DNA of 64,000 bases from Arsukibacterium sp. UBA3155 (GTDB lineage Bacteria > Pseudomonadota > Gammaproteobacteria > Enterobacterales > Alteromonadaceae). The stretch lies in contig DEYP01000024.1 of NCBI GenBank assembly GCA_002364615.1, positions 1 through 64,000 on the forward strand, read 5' to 3'. Each line of letters starts with the position of its first letter. Within the stretch, counting starts at the first letter, position 1. Both the position numbers and the translations under genes were made by a program. This document shows positions 26,729-35,445 of the stretch, in pieces. The notes under the pieces are model-generated. The model had not been told where the DNA came from. It saw only the letters and a program-made list of their open reading frames with translations, and ran no database searches.

Positions 26729-28465
26729 GTGAGCCAATCTGAATTGCAACTTCGTTACAGCCTTGTCTGTGAGGCGGGCATCAAGCCGGCCAACGAGGAT
26801 GCGGTGGCAGTTAATGTGCCCGATGACGCTCATCTGTTAACCTATAAAGGTGCCTGCTTTACACTGGCCGATGGTGTAAGCACCGCTGAGGCTGGCCAGC
26901 AAGCCAGTGAGCGGGCGGTCAGTCGTTTTTGCCGCGAATATAACCAGACACCCGATAGCTGGTCGGTAGCTTACAGCGCCACCCAGCTGCTTGCGACCAT
27001 CAATAACGAGTTGTATGAGCTAAGCCATCAATTCGTGCATAACCAGAAGGGTTATCTGACCACTTTTACTGCACTGATTATTAAATCGCAAACTGCTCAT
27101 TTTTTTCATATTGGCGATAGCCGTTTGTACCATTGGCGCGAAGGCGTGTTAGTACAACTGAGCCAGGACCACATCACGGTATTGTCTGAGCAGCGCCAGT
27201 TTTTGGGCCGGGCGCTGGGCATGGATGCGCGGGTTGAACCGCAGCAAGGTAGTATCAGCCTGCTGCCTGGCGACAAATTTTTGCTATGCTCAGATGGTAT
27301 TTCCGATTTTATCAGTGCTGAGGTGTTACAGCGCGAGCTGTCCGTCGCGACAGACTTACCACTAACGGTGCAGCAGCTTAAGCAGCTGGCATTAGCCCAG
27401 GGCAGTGACGATAATATCAGCCTTATTTTGCTAGAAGCAGTAACATTACCTGAGCAAAGCCTGGACGATTTGAATGAGCACCTTACCCGGCTGCCATTTC
27501 CGCCGGCACTTCGCCCCGGCATGAAGCTGGATGGTTATAAGGTGCAACGCGAATTGTTTGCCAGCAGTCGCAGCCATTTATATTTGGTTGAAGATGAGAG
27601 CAGTGGCCTGCAGCTGGTGCTCAAATGTCCATCACTGAACTACGATGATGATATCTTATACATTGACCGCTTTATTCGCGAAGAATGGATAGGACTGCGA
27701 ATAGAATCAAACTATGTGGTAAAGGTCGTGCGGCAACATCGGACACGAACGTTTTTGTATTATCTGATGGAATATCTGCCCGGCCAGAGTTTAGAGCAAT
27801 GGTATGAGCGCCAGCCAAAGCCATTAAAGCCTGCAATCGCAATAAAGCTGGTTACACAGATTGCCGAGGGTTTAAAGGCTTTTCACCGGATGGGTGCCAT
27901 TCATCAGGACTTAAAACCCGGCAATATTATTTACCTGGAAGACGGCAGCCTGAAAATTGTCGATTTTGGCTCGGTATACGTGGCCGGTCTGGCCGAAATA
28001 TACAGTCCACTGCAACACGAAGCCGCGCTGGGTACGGCGGCGTATTCTGATCCGCATTATTTGCTGGGCCATAACTCCGGCGTGCAGGGAGATATTTATG
28101 CCCTTGCTACCATCGCCTACGAGCTGTTCAGTGGTGGTCATTTACCTTATGGTCATACCGTTGAAAATTGTCGCACGGCGGCCGATTACGACAAACTGCG
28201 ATATCGTAGTGCCAGCCAGTTTAACCCAGTCATTCCAACCTGGTTTGACCGTGCCTTGCAAAACGGGGTGAGTTTAGATTTATCGCAGCGCTATCAAAGT
28301 ATTAATCAGCTACTGACCGATTTACAACAACCGAACCCGGCGTTTTTGCACGAGGAAGTTAAACAACAACACAAAACCAACCCGCTGCTATTCTGGCAGC
28401 TGCTATCGGGTTTCTGGTTTATCACGTTATTGCTGGTGGTGTGGCTGTTTTTGCTTCGTGGTTAA
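26729..28465 (+). CDS. Bifunctional PP2C phosphatase - Ser/Thr kinase, membrane-tethered
   Basis: This is a 578-residue fusion. Residues about 5-240 form a PP2C phosphatase with metal-binding aspartates in LADGVSTAE, HIGDSRLYHW, LCSDGISDF and GSDDNISLI. Residues about 265-530 form a Hanks-type kinase: catalytic loop H392-Q-D394-LKPGN and D412-F-G. The HRD arginine is glutamine, so activation-loop control would differ from RD kinases. A single membrane helix closes the protein (about residues 552-575), placing both enzymes in the cytoplasm. A GTG start with AAAGGA upstream follows the nitrate transporter by 30 bases. I recall similar kinases beside nitrate transporters and nirBD in other gammaproteobacteria; nirBD is not here. 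Confidence 0.88.
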   Translation: MSQSELQLRYSLVCEAGIKPANEDAVAVNVPDDAHLLTYKGACFTLADGVSTAEAGQQASERAVSRFCREYNQTPDSWSVAYSATQLLATINNELYELSHQFVHNQKGYLTTFTALIIKSQTAHFFHIGDSRLYHWREGVLVQLSQDHITVLSEQRQFLGRALGMDARVEPQQGSISLLPGDKFLLCSDGISDFISAEVLQRELSVATDLPLTVQQLKQLALAQGSDDNISLILLEAVTLPEQSLDDLNEHLTRLPFPPALRPGMKLDGYKVQRELFASSRSHLYLVEDESSGLQLVLKCPSLNYDDDILYIDRFIREEWIGLRIESNYVVKVVRQHRTRTFLYYLMEYLPGQSLEQWYERQPKPLKPAIAIKLVTQIAEGLKAFHRMGAIHQDLKPGNIIYLEDGSLKIVDFGSVYVAGLAEIYSPLQHEAALGTAAYSDPHYLLGHNSGVQGDIYALATIAYELFSGGHLPYGHTVENCRTAADYDKLRYRSASQFNPVIPTWFDRALQNGVSLDLSQRYQSINQLLTDLQQPNPAFLHEEVKQQHKTNPLLFWQLLSGFWFITLLLVVWLFLLRG

Positions 28466-28512
28466 CTTGCTTTTTTGAGGCTGTGGCGTTATAACGTTCA
28501 GATTGTGTAAAA

Positions 28513-28548
28513 GTCCGACGGCCAGTGCCGGCGGGCTTTTCTTTTTTT
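28513..28548 (+). terminator. Rho-independent terminator after the kinase gene
   Basis: A GC-rich 10-bp stem (28513-28522 with 28527-28536, one mismatch) and a CAGT loop are followed by a T-rich tract. It ends the transporter-kinase unit and separates it from rnk. Confidence 0.85.
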
Positions 28549-28576
28549 CAAAGGCTGTCATTTTCAGGAGTGTTTA

Positions 28577-28984
28577 ATGAGTTCAAAACCTACCATTACT
28601 GTTTCCGCTGTCGACATGGACAGAATAGAAGCGCTGATTGAAAAAGTGTCTCGGATGACGCCAGAACTCGAAACGCTGGAGAGTGAGTTAGACCGCGCAA
28701 CTATTGTTGAGCCGGTAAATATGCCAGCAGATGTAGTTAGTATGAATTCTACAGTGCGCTTTAAATTCGCCGGTGATAGCAAGGTGTTTGAGAAAACACT
28801 GGTATATCCGCAAGATGCTAGAAGTGAACATCAGATATCGATTTTCGCTCCTGTGGGGAGTGCGTTACTGGGGTTAGCTGTTGGTCAGTCACTGGAATGG
28901 CCGATGCCAAATGGTCAGAGCCGCACGGTAGAAATTCTCGAAGTGTTATATCAACCTGAACGCGTTGGAGAATATCAACGCTAA
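28577..28984 (+). CDS. rnk: Rnk, regulator of nucleoside diphosphate kinase
   Basis: This 135-residue protein has a short N-terminal coiled-coil-like part (about residues 10-45) followed by a GreA/GreB C-terminal domain (FKFAGDSKVFEKTLVYP through SALLGLAVGQSLEWPMPNG). Rnk binds RNA polymerase in the secondary channel but lacks the acidic tip needed for transcript cleavage. The usual length is about 136 residues. It stands alone after the strong terminator. AGGAG lies about 9 bases before the ATG. Confidence 0.88.
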   Translation: MSSKPTITVSAVDMDRIEALIEKVSRMTPELETLESELDRATIVEPVNMPADVVSMNSTVRFKFAGDSKVFEKTLVYPQDARSEHQISIFAPVGSALLGLAVGQSLEWPMPNGQSRTVEILEVLYQPERVGEYQR

Positions 28985-29033
28985 GTTACATATCGTGCCG
29001 GAGCTAATGGCTGCGGCACTATGTTCCACACTG

Positions 29034-29570
29034 CTATTTTTTTGGTCGAAACGGCTTAATCACATCTTCATCGCACTGCAAAAAGGGTCCATCCATTAAA
29101 TCAATGCAGTAAGGCACCGCCGGAAATACCGCATCTAAACACTGGCGAATGGCTTTGGGCTTGCCGGGCAAATTAATAATCAGGCTGCTGCCGCGCAGGC
29201 CAGCAGTTTGACGAGATAATATTGCAGTTGGCACATACTTCAATGACTCCGTGCGCATTAATTCGCCAAAACCCGGCATCATTCTGTCGCATACGGCTTC
29301 GGTGGCCTCCGGTGTTACATCGCGCTTAGCCGGCCCGGTGCCGCCGGTGGTCACCACTAAGCAGCAGCCTTGCTCATCACAAAGCTCGCGCAGAGTTTGC
29401 TCTATCACCGTCTGCTCATCCGGGATCAGCCGGTATTCAGCCTGCCAGTTGCTGTTTAAATACTCCTTCAGGGTGTCGATAATCGCCTTGCCGGATAAAT
29501 CCTCGTAAACGCCGGCACTGGCCCGGTCGCTTACTGTAACTATGCCAATTTTGGCGCTGGAGTTGCTCAT
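29034..29570 (-). CDS. mogA: Molybdopterin adenylyltransferase MogA
   Basis: This 178-residue enzyme adenylates molybdopterin before MoeA inserts molybdenum. The active-site segments TTGGTGPAKRDVTPEAT and LINLPGKPKAIRQCLDA are complete, and the length is that of MogA. The window also contains a separate MoaB-type relative at 63157. It lies downstream of ubiV on the same strand with a 101-base gap, so it probably has its own promoter, although I cannot identify one. Confidence 0.92.
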   Translation of the reverse strand: MSNSSAKIGIVTVSDRASAGVYEDLSGKAIIDTLKEYLNSNWQAEYRLIPDEQTVIEQTLRELCDEQGCCLVVTTGGTGPAKRDVTPEATEAVCDRMMPGFGELMRTESLKYVPTAILSRQTAGLRGSSLIINLPGKPKAIRQCLDAVFPAVPYCIDLMDGPFLQCDEDVIKPFRPKK

Positions 29571-29671
29571 TACACATCCTCTATTTAACTGAGGTTGCTA
29601 CCTCGTTGCGCACAGCCGTAGAGTGTCTGAGCCGCCAAGGAGTGTAGAAACCGTTGGGTTAGCAATAAGTT

Positions 29672-30544
29672 TTAACCCGTCGCCATACCGGCTAAATTCA
29701 GCCAGTAACCATTGCTGTCGCTATTACCAAGCTGCTGTGGTGCTTTGCCGTCCACATTAGCTTTAAATTTGGCCAGCCAGTCAAAAGTACCGGTTTGTTG
29801 TGGGCTTAACCGTACTATATCCACTAAACCTTGCATAGCGCTAAGCTGATTTACCAGGTTGTAACGGTATCCCGATTGAGTTTGAATACCATTTAATACA
29901 AAAACCTGACTGCCATCCTGGCTTGTTACTTCACGCCCCTTTGGGTATTTAATGCAACAGAGTTCACATTGATCTTTACTGCGGTTCTCAGAGCGGGCGG
30001 TAAAGCAACGGCCACTCCAGGCCAGCGGCAAATGGCCCAGCGCAAATACTTCAGTGCTAAAACAGTCACGAATATCACTAATGATACTTTGGCTTAATAC
30101 GTCACATAACCACTGTCCTGATAACTCAACCGGCACTACCCAACGAGTTAACCCCATACTCACCAGGCGACGCAGCGCATGCTGGTTATAGCAATTTATT
30201 GCTGCGCCGGCGACAAACGGCAAACCCTGATCCTGCAGCATGCTTATCGCACCCACATCGTTGGCTTCAATTAAAAACTCACCGTTATCAACGTATTTGC
30301 GTAATTCCCGCAGCTCACCGGGCGCTTCATATAATGTCATGGATGATAAGCACACCTGCTTCCCAGCGTCGCGCAGCATTTGCGCCAAAGCAAAGTAGTC
30401 TTCAAATTTTAACTCACGTCTTTTGCTACACACCGTTTCACCTAAATAGACAATATCAATGTCGCTCGCTGCGACCTCCCGGTAAAATTGCAGTATTTGA
30501 GCTTTGGGCCAGAAATAGAGGACTGGACCTAGTGAGAATTGCAT
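29672..30544 (-). CDS. ubiV: Anaerobic ubiquinone hydroxylation protein UbiV
   Basis: This is a 290-residue U32 peptidase-family protein. With UbiU it forms the oxygen-independent hydroxylase of ubiquinone synthesis, using prephenate as oxygen source. The four [4Fe-4S] ligands match E. coli UbiV exactly in position: C39, C180, C193 and C197. It follows ubiU by 4 bases in the same operon, and ubiT is divergent, so the complete ubiTUV set is present. It would supply ubiquinone for nitrate and NO reduction without oxygen. Confidence 0.95.
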   Translation of the reverse strand: MQFSLGPVLYFWPKAQILQFYREVAASDIDIVYLGETVCSKRRELKFEDYFALAQMLRDAGKQVCLSSMTLYEAPGELRELRKYVDNGEFLIEANDVGAISMLQDQGLPFVAGAAINCYNQHALRRLVSMGLTRWVVPVELSGQWLCDVLSQSIISDIRDCFSTEVFALGHLPLAWSGRCFTARSENRSKDQCELCCIKYPKGREVTSQDGSQVFVLNGIQTQSGYRYNLVNQLSAMQGLVDIVRLSPQQTGTFDWLAKFKANVDGKAPQQLGNSDSNGYWLNLAGMATG

Positions 30545-30548
30545 GCGG

Positions 30549-31541
30549 TTATTTCCATTTTCTATGATAAGCGCCCAGGGTCGTCTGGCTGCCTTCGGAC
30601 AGTGCAGCCAGAACCTGTTGCCATTGTGGTTTTACACAAAAATGATCTGGCGCACTTAACACCGCATCGATGGCAGCACGCCAGACTTTAGTAATTTGTG
30701 CGACATAGGCAGGACTGCGCTGCCGGCCTTCAATTTTTAATGACTTAATTCCTTCAGCATAAAGTTGTGGCAGTAAGTCCAGAGTGTTTAAGCTGGTAGG
30801 CTCTTCCAGCGCATGATAAGTATCATTGCCGACATTAAATCGGCCTTTGCACAGCGTCGGATAACCGGCGGTTTCATTCGGCGCAAAACGGTCAATTAAA
30901 ATGCCGTTTAAACGTGATTCCAAAGTGCCGTTATTGTCCTGCCAATTTACAAACGCCGCCGGGGAGCACGCCCCCGCTGTATTGGGTGACTGACCGGTCA
31001 TGTAGGAGCTTAAGTAGCAGCGACCTTCGGCCATAATGCACAGGCTGCCAAACGCGAATACTTCAAGGTCTATATCACAGCTTTTGGCGAGTGCCCGAAC
31101 CTGCTGCATCGATAGCACGCGCGGTAACACGACGCGGCTAATATCAAACTGACGGTAAAAATTTATTGCCGCGGCATTGGTTGCAGAAGCCTGCACCGAT
31201 AAATGCCGCTCCAGCTTAGGGTAGCGCTGCGCCGCATAAGCCAGGACCGCAATATCGGCCAGAATCAACACATCGGCACCGGCGTTAGCAGCCATATCTA
31301 CGGCATATTGCCAGCGTTGATAGTTGTTCGGATGGGCAAAGGTATTAATGGCTACGTGCAGTTTTTTGCCATGCTGATGCACAAAGCAGGCTGCGTCTTT
31401 AAGCCTGGCTTCGTCAAAATTCAATCCTGCAAAATGACGGGCATTGGTGTCATCTTTTAAACCGATATATACCGCATCCGCACCATGTTCAATTGCAGCC
31501 TTCAATGCCGGCATACTGCCAGCAGGACAGAGCAGCTCCAT
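30549..31541 (-). CDS. ubiU: Anaerobic ubiquinone hydroxylation protein UbiU
   Basis: This 330-residue U32-family protein is the partner of UbiV. The N-terminus ELLCPAGSMPALKAAIEHGADAVYIG is typical. The cluster cysteines C168, C175, C192 and C231 have the same spacing as E. coli UbiU (169, 176, 193, 232). It is the first gene of a ubiU-ubiV unit, divergent from ubiT across 110 bases. I found no FNR box in that gap, although E. coli controls this pathway by oxygen. Confidence 0.95.
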   Translation of the reverse strand: MELLCPAGSMPALKAAIEHGADAVYIGLKDDTNARHFAGLNFDEARLKDAACFVHQHGKKLHVAINTFAHPNNYQRWQYAVDMAANAGADVLILADIAVLAYAAQRYPKLERHLSVQASATNAAAINFYRQFDISRVVLPRVLSMQQVRALAKSCDIDLEVFAFGSLCIMAEGRCYLSSYMTGQSPNTAGACSPAAFVNWQDNNGTLESRLNGILIDRFAPNETAGYPTLCKGRFNVGNDTYHALEEPTSLNTLDLLPQLYAEGIKSLKIEGRQRSPAYVAQITKVWRAAIDAVLSAPDHFCVKPQWQQVLAALSEGSQTTLGAYHRKWK

Positions 31542-31651
31542 TTATTGCCTCTTGAGTTAATTATCTACCTAAGCTACCTCCGACAGGGAATAGCTACACG
31601 GCAAATATTGTGGTTTTATTATAGAAGAATAATGAATAGGAATGCTTTTAT

Positions 31652-32185
31652 ATGTTTGATATTAAAAGAGTTAACTCTAAGTTGGTATCAGGACTACCTA
31701 CAATGTTGCGCCAGCTTACCTGCTATGCTCCCGAACGGTTGCAAGCTGGAATGATACAGTTGGCGTTAAACCGGTTTTTCCAGCCTGAGCTTAGCGCAGG
31801 CGAGCTGAACTTTATGCAGAATAAGATGCTGCAGATTGAGGTAAGTGATATTGGTTTGCAATTTGGGATCAGTCTTGATGGCTGCAAGTTAAAGGTGGTG
31901 TTGCAACCGCTGCACCACAATCTGCTGTTAAAAGCCGAACTTGCAGATTTTGTTGCCATGATCAGTAACCAGGTCGATCCGGATACGCTGTTTTTTCGTC
32001 GGCGCTTGCAAATGTTAGGCGACACCGAGCTGGGTTTGTACTGCAAAAATCTGCTCGATAGCATTGGGCCAGAGCGTTTGCCGCTGCCCGTGTCGGCAAG
32101 CCTTAACTGGCTGGCTCAGCAACATGCTGCGTTAGCGCAAAGTCAGTTAGCTGATCAGTGCAGTGAGATCCAGCAACACAATTAA
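31652..32185 (+). CDS. ubiT: Anaerobic ubiquinone accessory protein UbiT
   Basis: This 177-residue protein contains an SCP2 lipid-binding domain (about residues 30-140) that in E. coli UbiT binds the isoprenoid tail of ubiquinone intermediates. The position, divergent from ubiUV, confirms the assignment. AGGAATG lies 8 bases before the ATG. It is followed after 10 bases by a second hemN, forming a ubiT-hemN unit that joins two oxygen-independent biosynthetic steps. Confidence 0.88.
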   Translation: MFDIKRVNSKLVSGLPTMLRQLTCYAPERLQAGMIQLALNRFFQPELSAGELNFMQNKMLQIEVSDIGLQFGISLDGCKLKVVLQPLHHNLLLKAELADFVAMISNQVDPDTLFFRRRLQMLGDTELGLYCKNLLDSIGPERLPLPVSASLNWLAQQHAALAQSQLADQCSEIQQHN

Positions 32186-32195
32186 TGAGGTAAAG

Positions 32196-33557
32196 ATGCA
32201 AACCGTACAATGGGATCCTAAATTAATCAGCAAATATAATATTAACGGCCCGCGATATACGTCCTATCCCACGGCATTGGCGTTAAATAACAGCTTTGAT
32301 CCGGCATTGATAAAGACTGCTATTGCTCAGAGTCCGAATGAGCTAAGCCTGTATTTGCACATCCCATTTTGCCACAAGCTCTGTTACTACTGTGGTTGTA
32401 ATAAGGTTATTACCCGGCATCAATATAAAGCCGATAATTATCTGAATGCCTTAGCGCAGGAAATGGCGCTGTATGCCCCTTTGCTGCGAAGCAAACAGAT
32501 TAATCAACTGCATTTAGGTGGCGGCACCCCCACCTTTTTAACCGAAGTTCAGCTAAGCCGGTTGATGGACTTATTGCACCAAAACTTTGCTATTAATAAC
32601 GATGCTGAAATCAGTATTGAAATTGACCCACGTAGCTGCAGTGATAATAAATTACGCCATTTACGTACCCTGGGGTTTAACCGGGTGAGTTTCGGGGTGC
32701 AGGATTTAGACGAGAAAGTACAAATTGCTATTAACCGGGTGCAGGATACTGATTTAATCCGCCACCAGGTGCAGCTTAGCCGTGAGCTCGGTTTTAACTC
32801 GATTAATCTGGATTTAATTTACGGCTTGCCGTTTCAGCATCCTGCCAGTTTTACTGAAACCGTCGATGAAATTATCCGGCTAAACCCGCACCGTATTTCG
32901 CTGTTTAGCTACGCCCATATTCCTGAACGTTTTGCGGCCCAGCGTAAAATAGCCGATAGCAGCCTGCCAGATGCGCAATTAAAGCTGGAACTGATGCAGC
33001 TGGCAATAGAGCGTTTTGTCGCCTCTGGTTATCAGTTTATTGGTATGGACCACTTTGCCAGGCCAGACGATGCCTTAGCCAAAGCACAGCAGGCTGGTAA
33101 ACTGCAGCGTAATTTTCAGGGTTACACCACTGCCGGACAAGATGCATTAATTGGCTTGGGCGTATCCAGCATTAGCCAGGTAAGCGGGGTCTTGTGGCAA
33201 AACAGCAAAGAATTACCTGCCTATTATGCGGCTATCAGTAGCGGCCAGCTTCCCACCGAGCGCGGTTTTAGTTTAAATAGCGATGATAAAGTGCGTGCAG
33301 CGCTGATCAGCCAGTTAATCTGTCACTTTGAGCTGGATATAGAAGCGTACAGTCAAAAGTGGTGCATCGATAGTTTTTGGTACTACTTTGCCGAGGCATT
33401 AGAACGGCTAAAGCCCTTTATGGAAGACGGCCTGGTTGAGGTAACTGCCGGGCGAATTAAAGTAACTGACAATGGCAGACTCTGGGTGCGCAGCATCTGC
33501 GCCTGTTTTGACGCCTATTTAACCCAGGGCCAGCAGCGCTATTCAAAAGTAGTGTAA
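32196..33557 (+). CDS. hemN: Oxygen-independent coproporphyrinogen III oxidase HemN (copy 2)
   Basis: This is a 453-residue radical-SAM HemN, with cluster cysteines C59, C63, C66 and C68 as in copy 1 at 2837. The proteins align end to end without visible gaps, with scattered conservative changes such as HTHFDQTQ versus NNSFDPAL. I place the start at 32196, which has GAGG 5 bases upstream and matches the N-terminus of copy 1; an in-frame ATG exists at 32163 inside ubiT. This copy is co-transcribed with ubiT and convergent with the small gene at 33618. Confidence 0.95.
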   Translation: MQTVQWDPKLISKYNINGPRYTSYPTALALNNSFDPALIKTAIAQSPNELSLYLHIPFCHKLCYYCGCNKVITRHQYKADNYLNALAQEMALYAPLLRSKQINQLHLGGGTPTFLTEVQLSRLMDLLHQNFAINNDAEISIEIDPRSCSDNKLRHLRTLGFNRVSFGVQDLDEKVQIAINRVQDTDLIRHQVQLSRELGFNSINLDLIYGLPFQHPASFTETVDEIIRLNPHRISLFSYAHIPERFAAQRKIADSSLPDAQLKLELMQLAIERFVASGYQFIGMDHFARPDDALAKAQQAGKLQRNFQGYTTAGQDALIGLGVSSISQVSGVLWQNSKELPAYYAAISSGQLPTERGFSLNSDDKVRAALISQLICHFELDIEAYSQKWCIDSFWYYFAEALERLKPFMEDGLVEVTAGRIKVTDNGRLWVRSICACFDAYLTQGQQRYSKVV

Positions 33558-33563
33558 TTCTGA

Positions 33564-33598
33564 GGGGACGCCCGTTTATCAGTGAAAAAGGGCGCCCC
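33564..33598. terminator. GC-rich hairpin between convergent genes
   Basis: GGGG-A-CGCCC (33564-33573) pairs with GGGCGCCCC (33590-33598), nine base pairs with one bulged A. It starts 7 bases after the hemN stop. It lacks a clear U-run on either strand. Confidence 0.4.
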
Positions 33599-33617
33599 AA
33601 AGCTATCTGGAGGGAGG

Positions 33618-34022
33618 TTAATACAACGCCACTAAATCGCCGGCTTTATTAAAAGTCAGGAAATCGGCAATCATGCCGCCCTGAATTTTTTCAGTCATCA
33701 TTTTAAGTGGTTGGCTGGCCTCATCACTGTTTGGAGCAAAGCTGCCGCGCCCCGCAATTGCTGAGACAAAAGCGATATCCCAGTCTATTCCGGTTTTCTC
33801 TGACTCAGCTACCAAGGTGCTGAATTCGACGACTTCGTCAGGCAGTTTATCTACACACAGCACCGGTGCTAAGGCGCCCCCCTGGCCATTTTCAAAGTTA
33901 TTTTTCTGGCTATCGGTAAAACCATTGGGCAATTCGGCTTTGGCAAACACAAACAGCAAACGTTGCGGTTCATCCTGGATGCCGGCAGCGCGGATTAAGT
34001 CGGCATAAGATTCAATATTCAT
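33618..34022 (-). CDS. Conserved protein of unknown function
   Basis: This is a 134-residue acidic cytoplasmic protein with no motif I can assign. From memory, similar short proteins (EPQRLLFVFAKAELPNGFT..., GQGGALAPVLCVDK...) are sometimes labelled ribonucleotide reductase subunit alpha. It is far too short for that, and no catalytic cysteines or radical motif are present, so I do not use the name. It is convergent with hemN and about 130 bases downstream of nothing co-oriented. Function unknown. Confidence 0.6.
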   Translation of the reverse strand: MNIESYADLIRAAGIQDEPQRLLFVFAKAELPNGFTDSQKNNFENGQGGALAPVLCVDKLPDEVVEFSTLVAESEKTGIDWDIAFVSAIAGRGSFAPNSDEASQPLKMMTEKIQGGMIADFLTFNKAGDLVALY

Positions 34023-34151
34023 ATCATAACGCTCAGTAAGGATTTGGGTCAGTGTAGCAAAGCCCGCCGGGGTGAAGCTTTGGTATTAAGGGGTAAAGGT
34101 TTACCCCAGATGGGGTAGGGCTCATGCATTTAGTGCGGAAGCAAAGAGGGT

Positions 34152-35306
34152 TCAGGTTAGTTTGGCGTTAAACAACGCCGCAATCAAATCCGATTGGGTG
34201 ATAATACCGACCAGTTGCTGCTGGGCATTTAATACGGGAATATGGTGTAGTCCTTGGTCGGATAGCATTGGCACAAGCGCTGCAATATGGTCATCTTCAT
34301 GCGCCACGCTTAGTTTAGTAACCATAATCTCAGCAACTTTGCGCTTGTAATGCTTGTTGTAGCGGTTTTTTAAAAGCAGCTGATTAACATGGCGCAGTAA
34401 CCCCCAATAATGTGGTACCTGCAGGTTTTTCAGAAAATTAACGGTTGCTACCACCCCCAGCAGTTGATGCTGGCTATCGGTAACCGGAAGCATACTGATT
34501 TTATGTTTGCGCAGCAGCTGCCACGCTGATGCCACAGCACTGTTTGGTCCTACAGTAATCAGATCGCGCGACATAATATCACCACAGCGGATCTCGCCAC
34601 TTTTGCGCTGATAAGCATGCAGTTGTGCTTGATGATATAAGCGTTCTAAATCTTGCTCGCTAATATCGACTACGGTGTCAAAACTGTTTAACGCACTGAG
34701 CAAATCCTCTGGTTGCAACCCGAGGCGTTTAAGCGGAGATTGATCGTGATGCAGATGCACCGGATCAAATTTCTGTGACGGGAGTTGCATACCGCGTTTT
34801 AGCCAGAACTTTTGCAATAAAATAGCAACCACCAACATCACCAATACGTTTAACGCGACCGGGTAGAGTAAAAAATCATAACCCAGCACAGTGTCGGTTG
34901 AGGCAATTACCGGCACCAACGCCGTGGCGCCGCCTGGTGGGTGCATACACTCGAAGATATACATAACAAACAGGACACAGCCAATGGTCATTGCAGCCAT
35001 CAGGGCCAGATCAGTGAACAGATGCGAGCAAATAAGGCCTACTGCAGCGGAGATAAGATGGCCGGCTGCAAATGACCAGGGTCTGGCCAATGGGCTGTTT
35101 GGTAAGCCAAATAACAACACGGAGGACGCGCCCATAGAGGCCAGCAGTACTATAGTGCTGGCGGTGTCGGCCAGTTGCAGGCTAATAAAGGTGACGATAA
35201 ACAGCGCTATGAATGCCGCGAAAGCTACTTTTAACCGCTCGGTTAGTGGTATGGCGGATAGTCGCTGGCTGTCATGTTTAATCAGGCCCAGTTGGGCCAG
35301 CATCAT
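34152..35306 (-). CDS. HPP-family membrane protein with CBS pair
   Basis: This protein has about 384 residues if started at 35306. The N-terminal half has four membrane helices and the family signature MHPPGGATALVP. The C-terminal half (about residues 235-384) is a pair of CBS domains, which usually bind adenine nucleotides. HPP proteins from plants and cyanobacteria transport nitrite, so this may be a nitrite channel gated by energy state; that is inference from family and context. It lies just downstream of the NO reductase. The open frame extends to 35528 but that part covers the NO reductase terminator and its 3' end. In-frame ATGs at 35387 and 35303 are alternatives, and no clear ribosome site decides. 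Confidence 0.75.
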   Translation of the reverse strand: MMLAQLGLIKHDSQRLSAIPLTERLKVAFAAFIALFIVTFISLQLADTASTIVLLASMGASSVLLFGLPNSPLARPWSFAAGHLISAAVGLICSHLFTDLALMAAMTIGCVLFVMYIFECMHPPGGATALVPVIASTDTVLGYDFLLYPVALNVLVMLVVAILLQKFWLKRGMQLPSQKFDPVHLHHDQSPLKRLGLQPEDLLSALNSFDTVVDISEQDLERLYHQAQLHAYQRKSGEIRCGDIMSRDLITVGPNSAVASAWQLLRKHKISMLPVTDSQHQLLGVVATVNFLKNLQVPHYWGLLRHVNQLLLKNRYNKHYKRKVAEIMVTKLSVAHEDDHIAALVPMLSDQGLHHIPVLNAQQQLVGIITQSDLIAALFNAKLT

Positions 35307-35387
35307 ACTGAGCAGGTTTTTTGCTTTAGTTTGCAAAGGCAAATCCGCTATTTGCACCAAAGGGGGGCAAGTATAAGCAGTAAGCAT

Positions 35388-35421
35388 AAAAAAAGACACC
35401 ACTGTTAAAAGTGGCGTCTTT
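35388..35421 (-). terminator. Rho-independent terminator of the NO reductase gene
   Basis: Read on the minus strand, an 11-bp stem with one mismatch (35392-35402 with 35411-35421) ends in a run of T. It lies 25 bases after the norB stop. Confidence 0.85.
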
Positions 35422-35445
35422 AAAGTGAAGCCTGTTAGCTTTAAA

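Noticed and set aside
31542..31651. FNR or NarL site in the ubiU-ubiT gap
   Set aside because: Only direct CTACCT elements are present; no palindrome with the required spacing was found.
33618..34022. Ribonucleotide reductase subunit alpha label for the 134-residue protein
   Set aside because: The protein is far too short and has none of the catalytic or radical residues; the real anaerobic reductase is nrdD at 38427.
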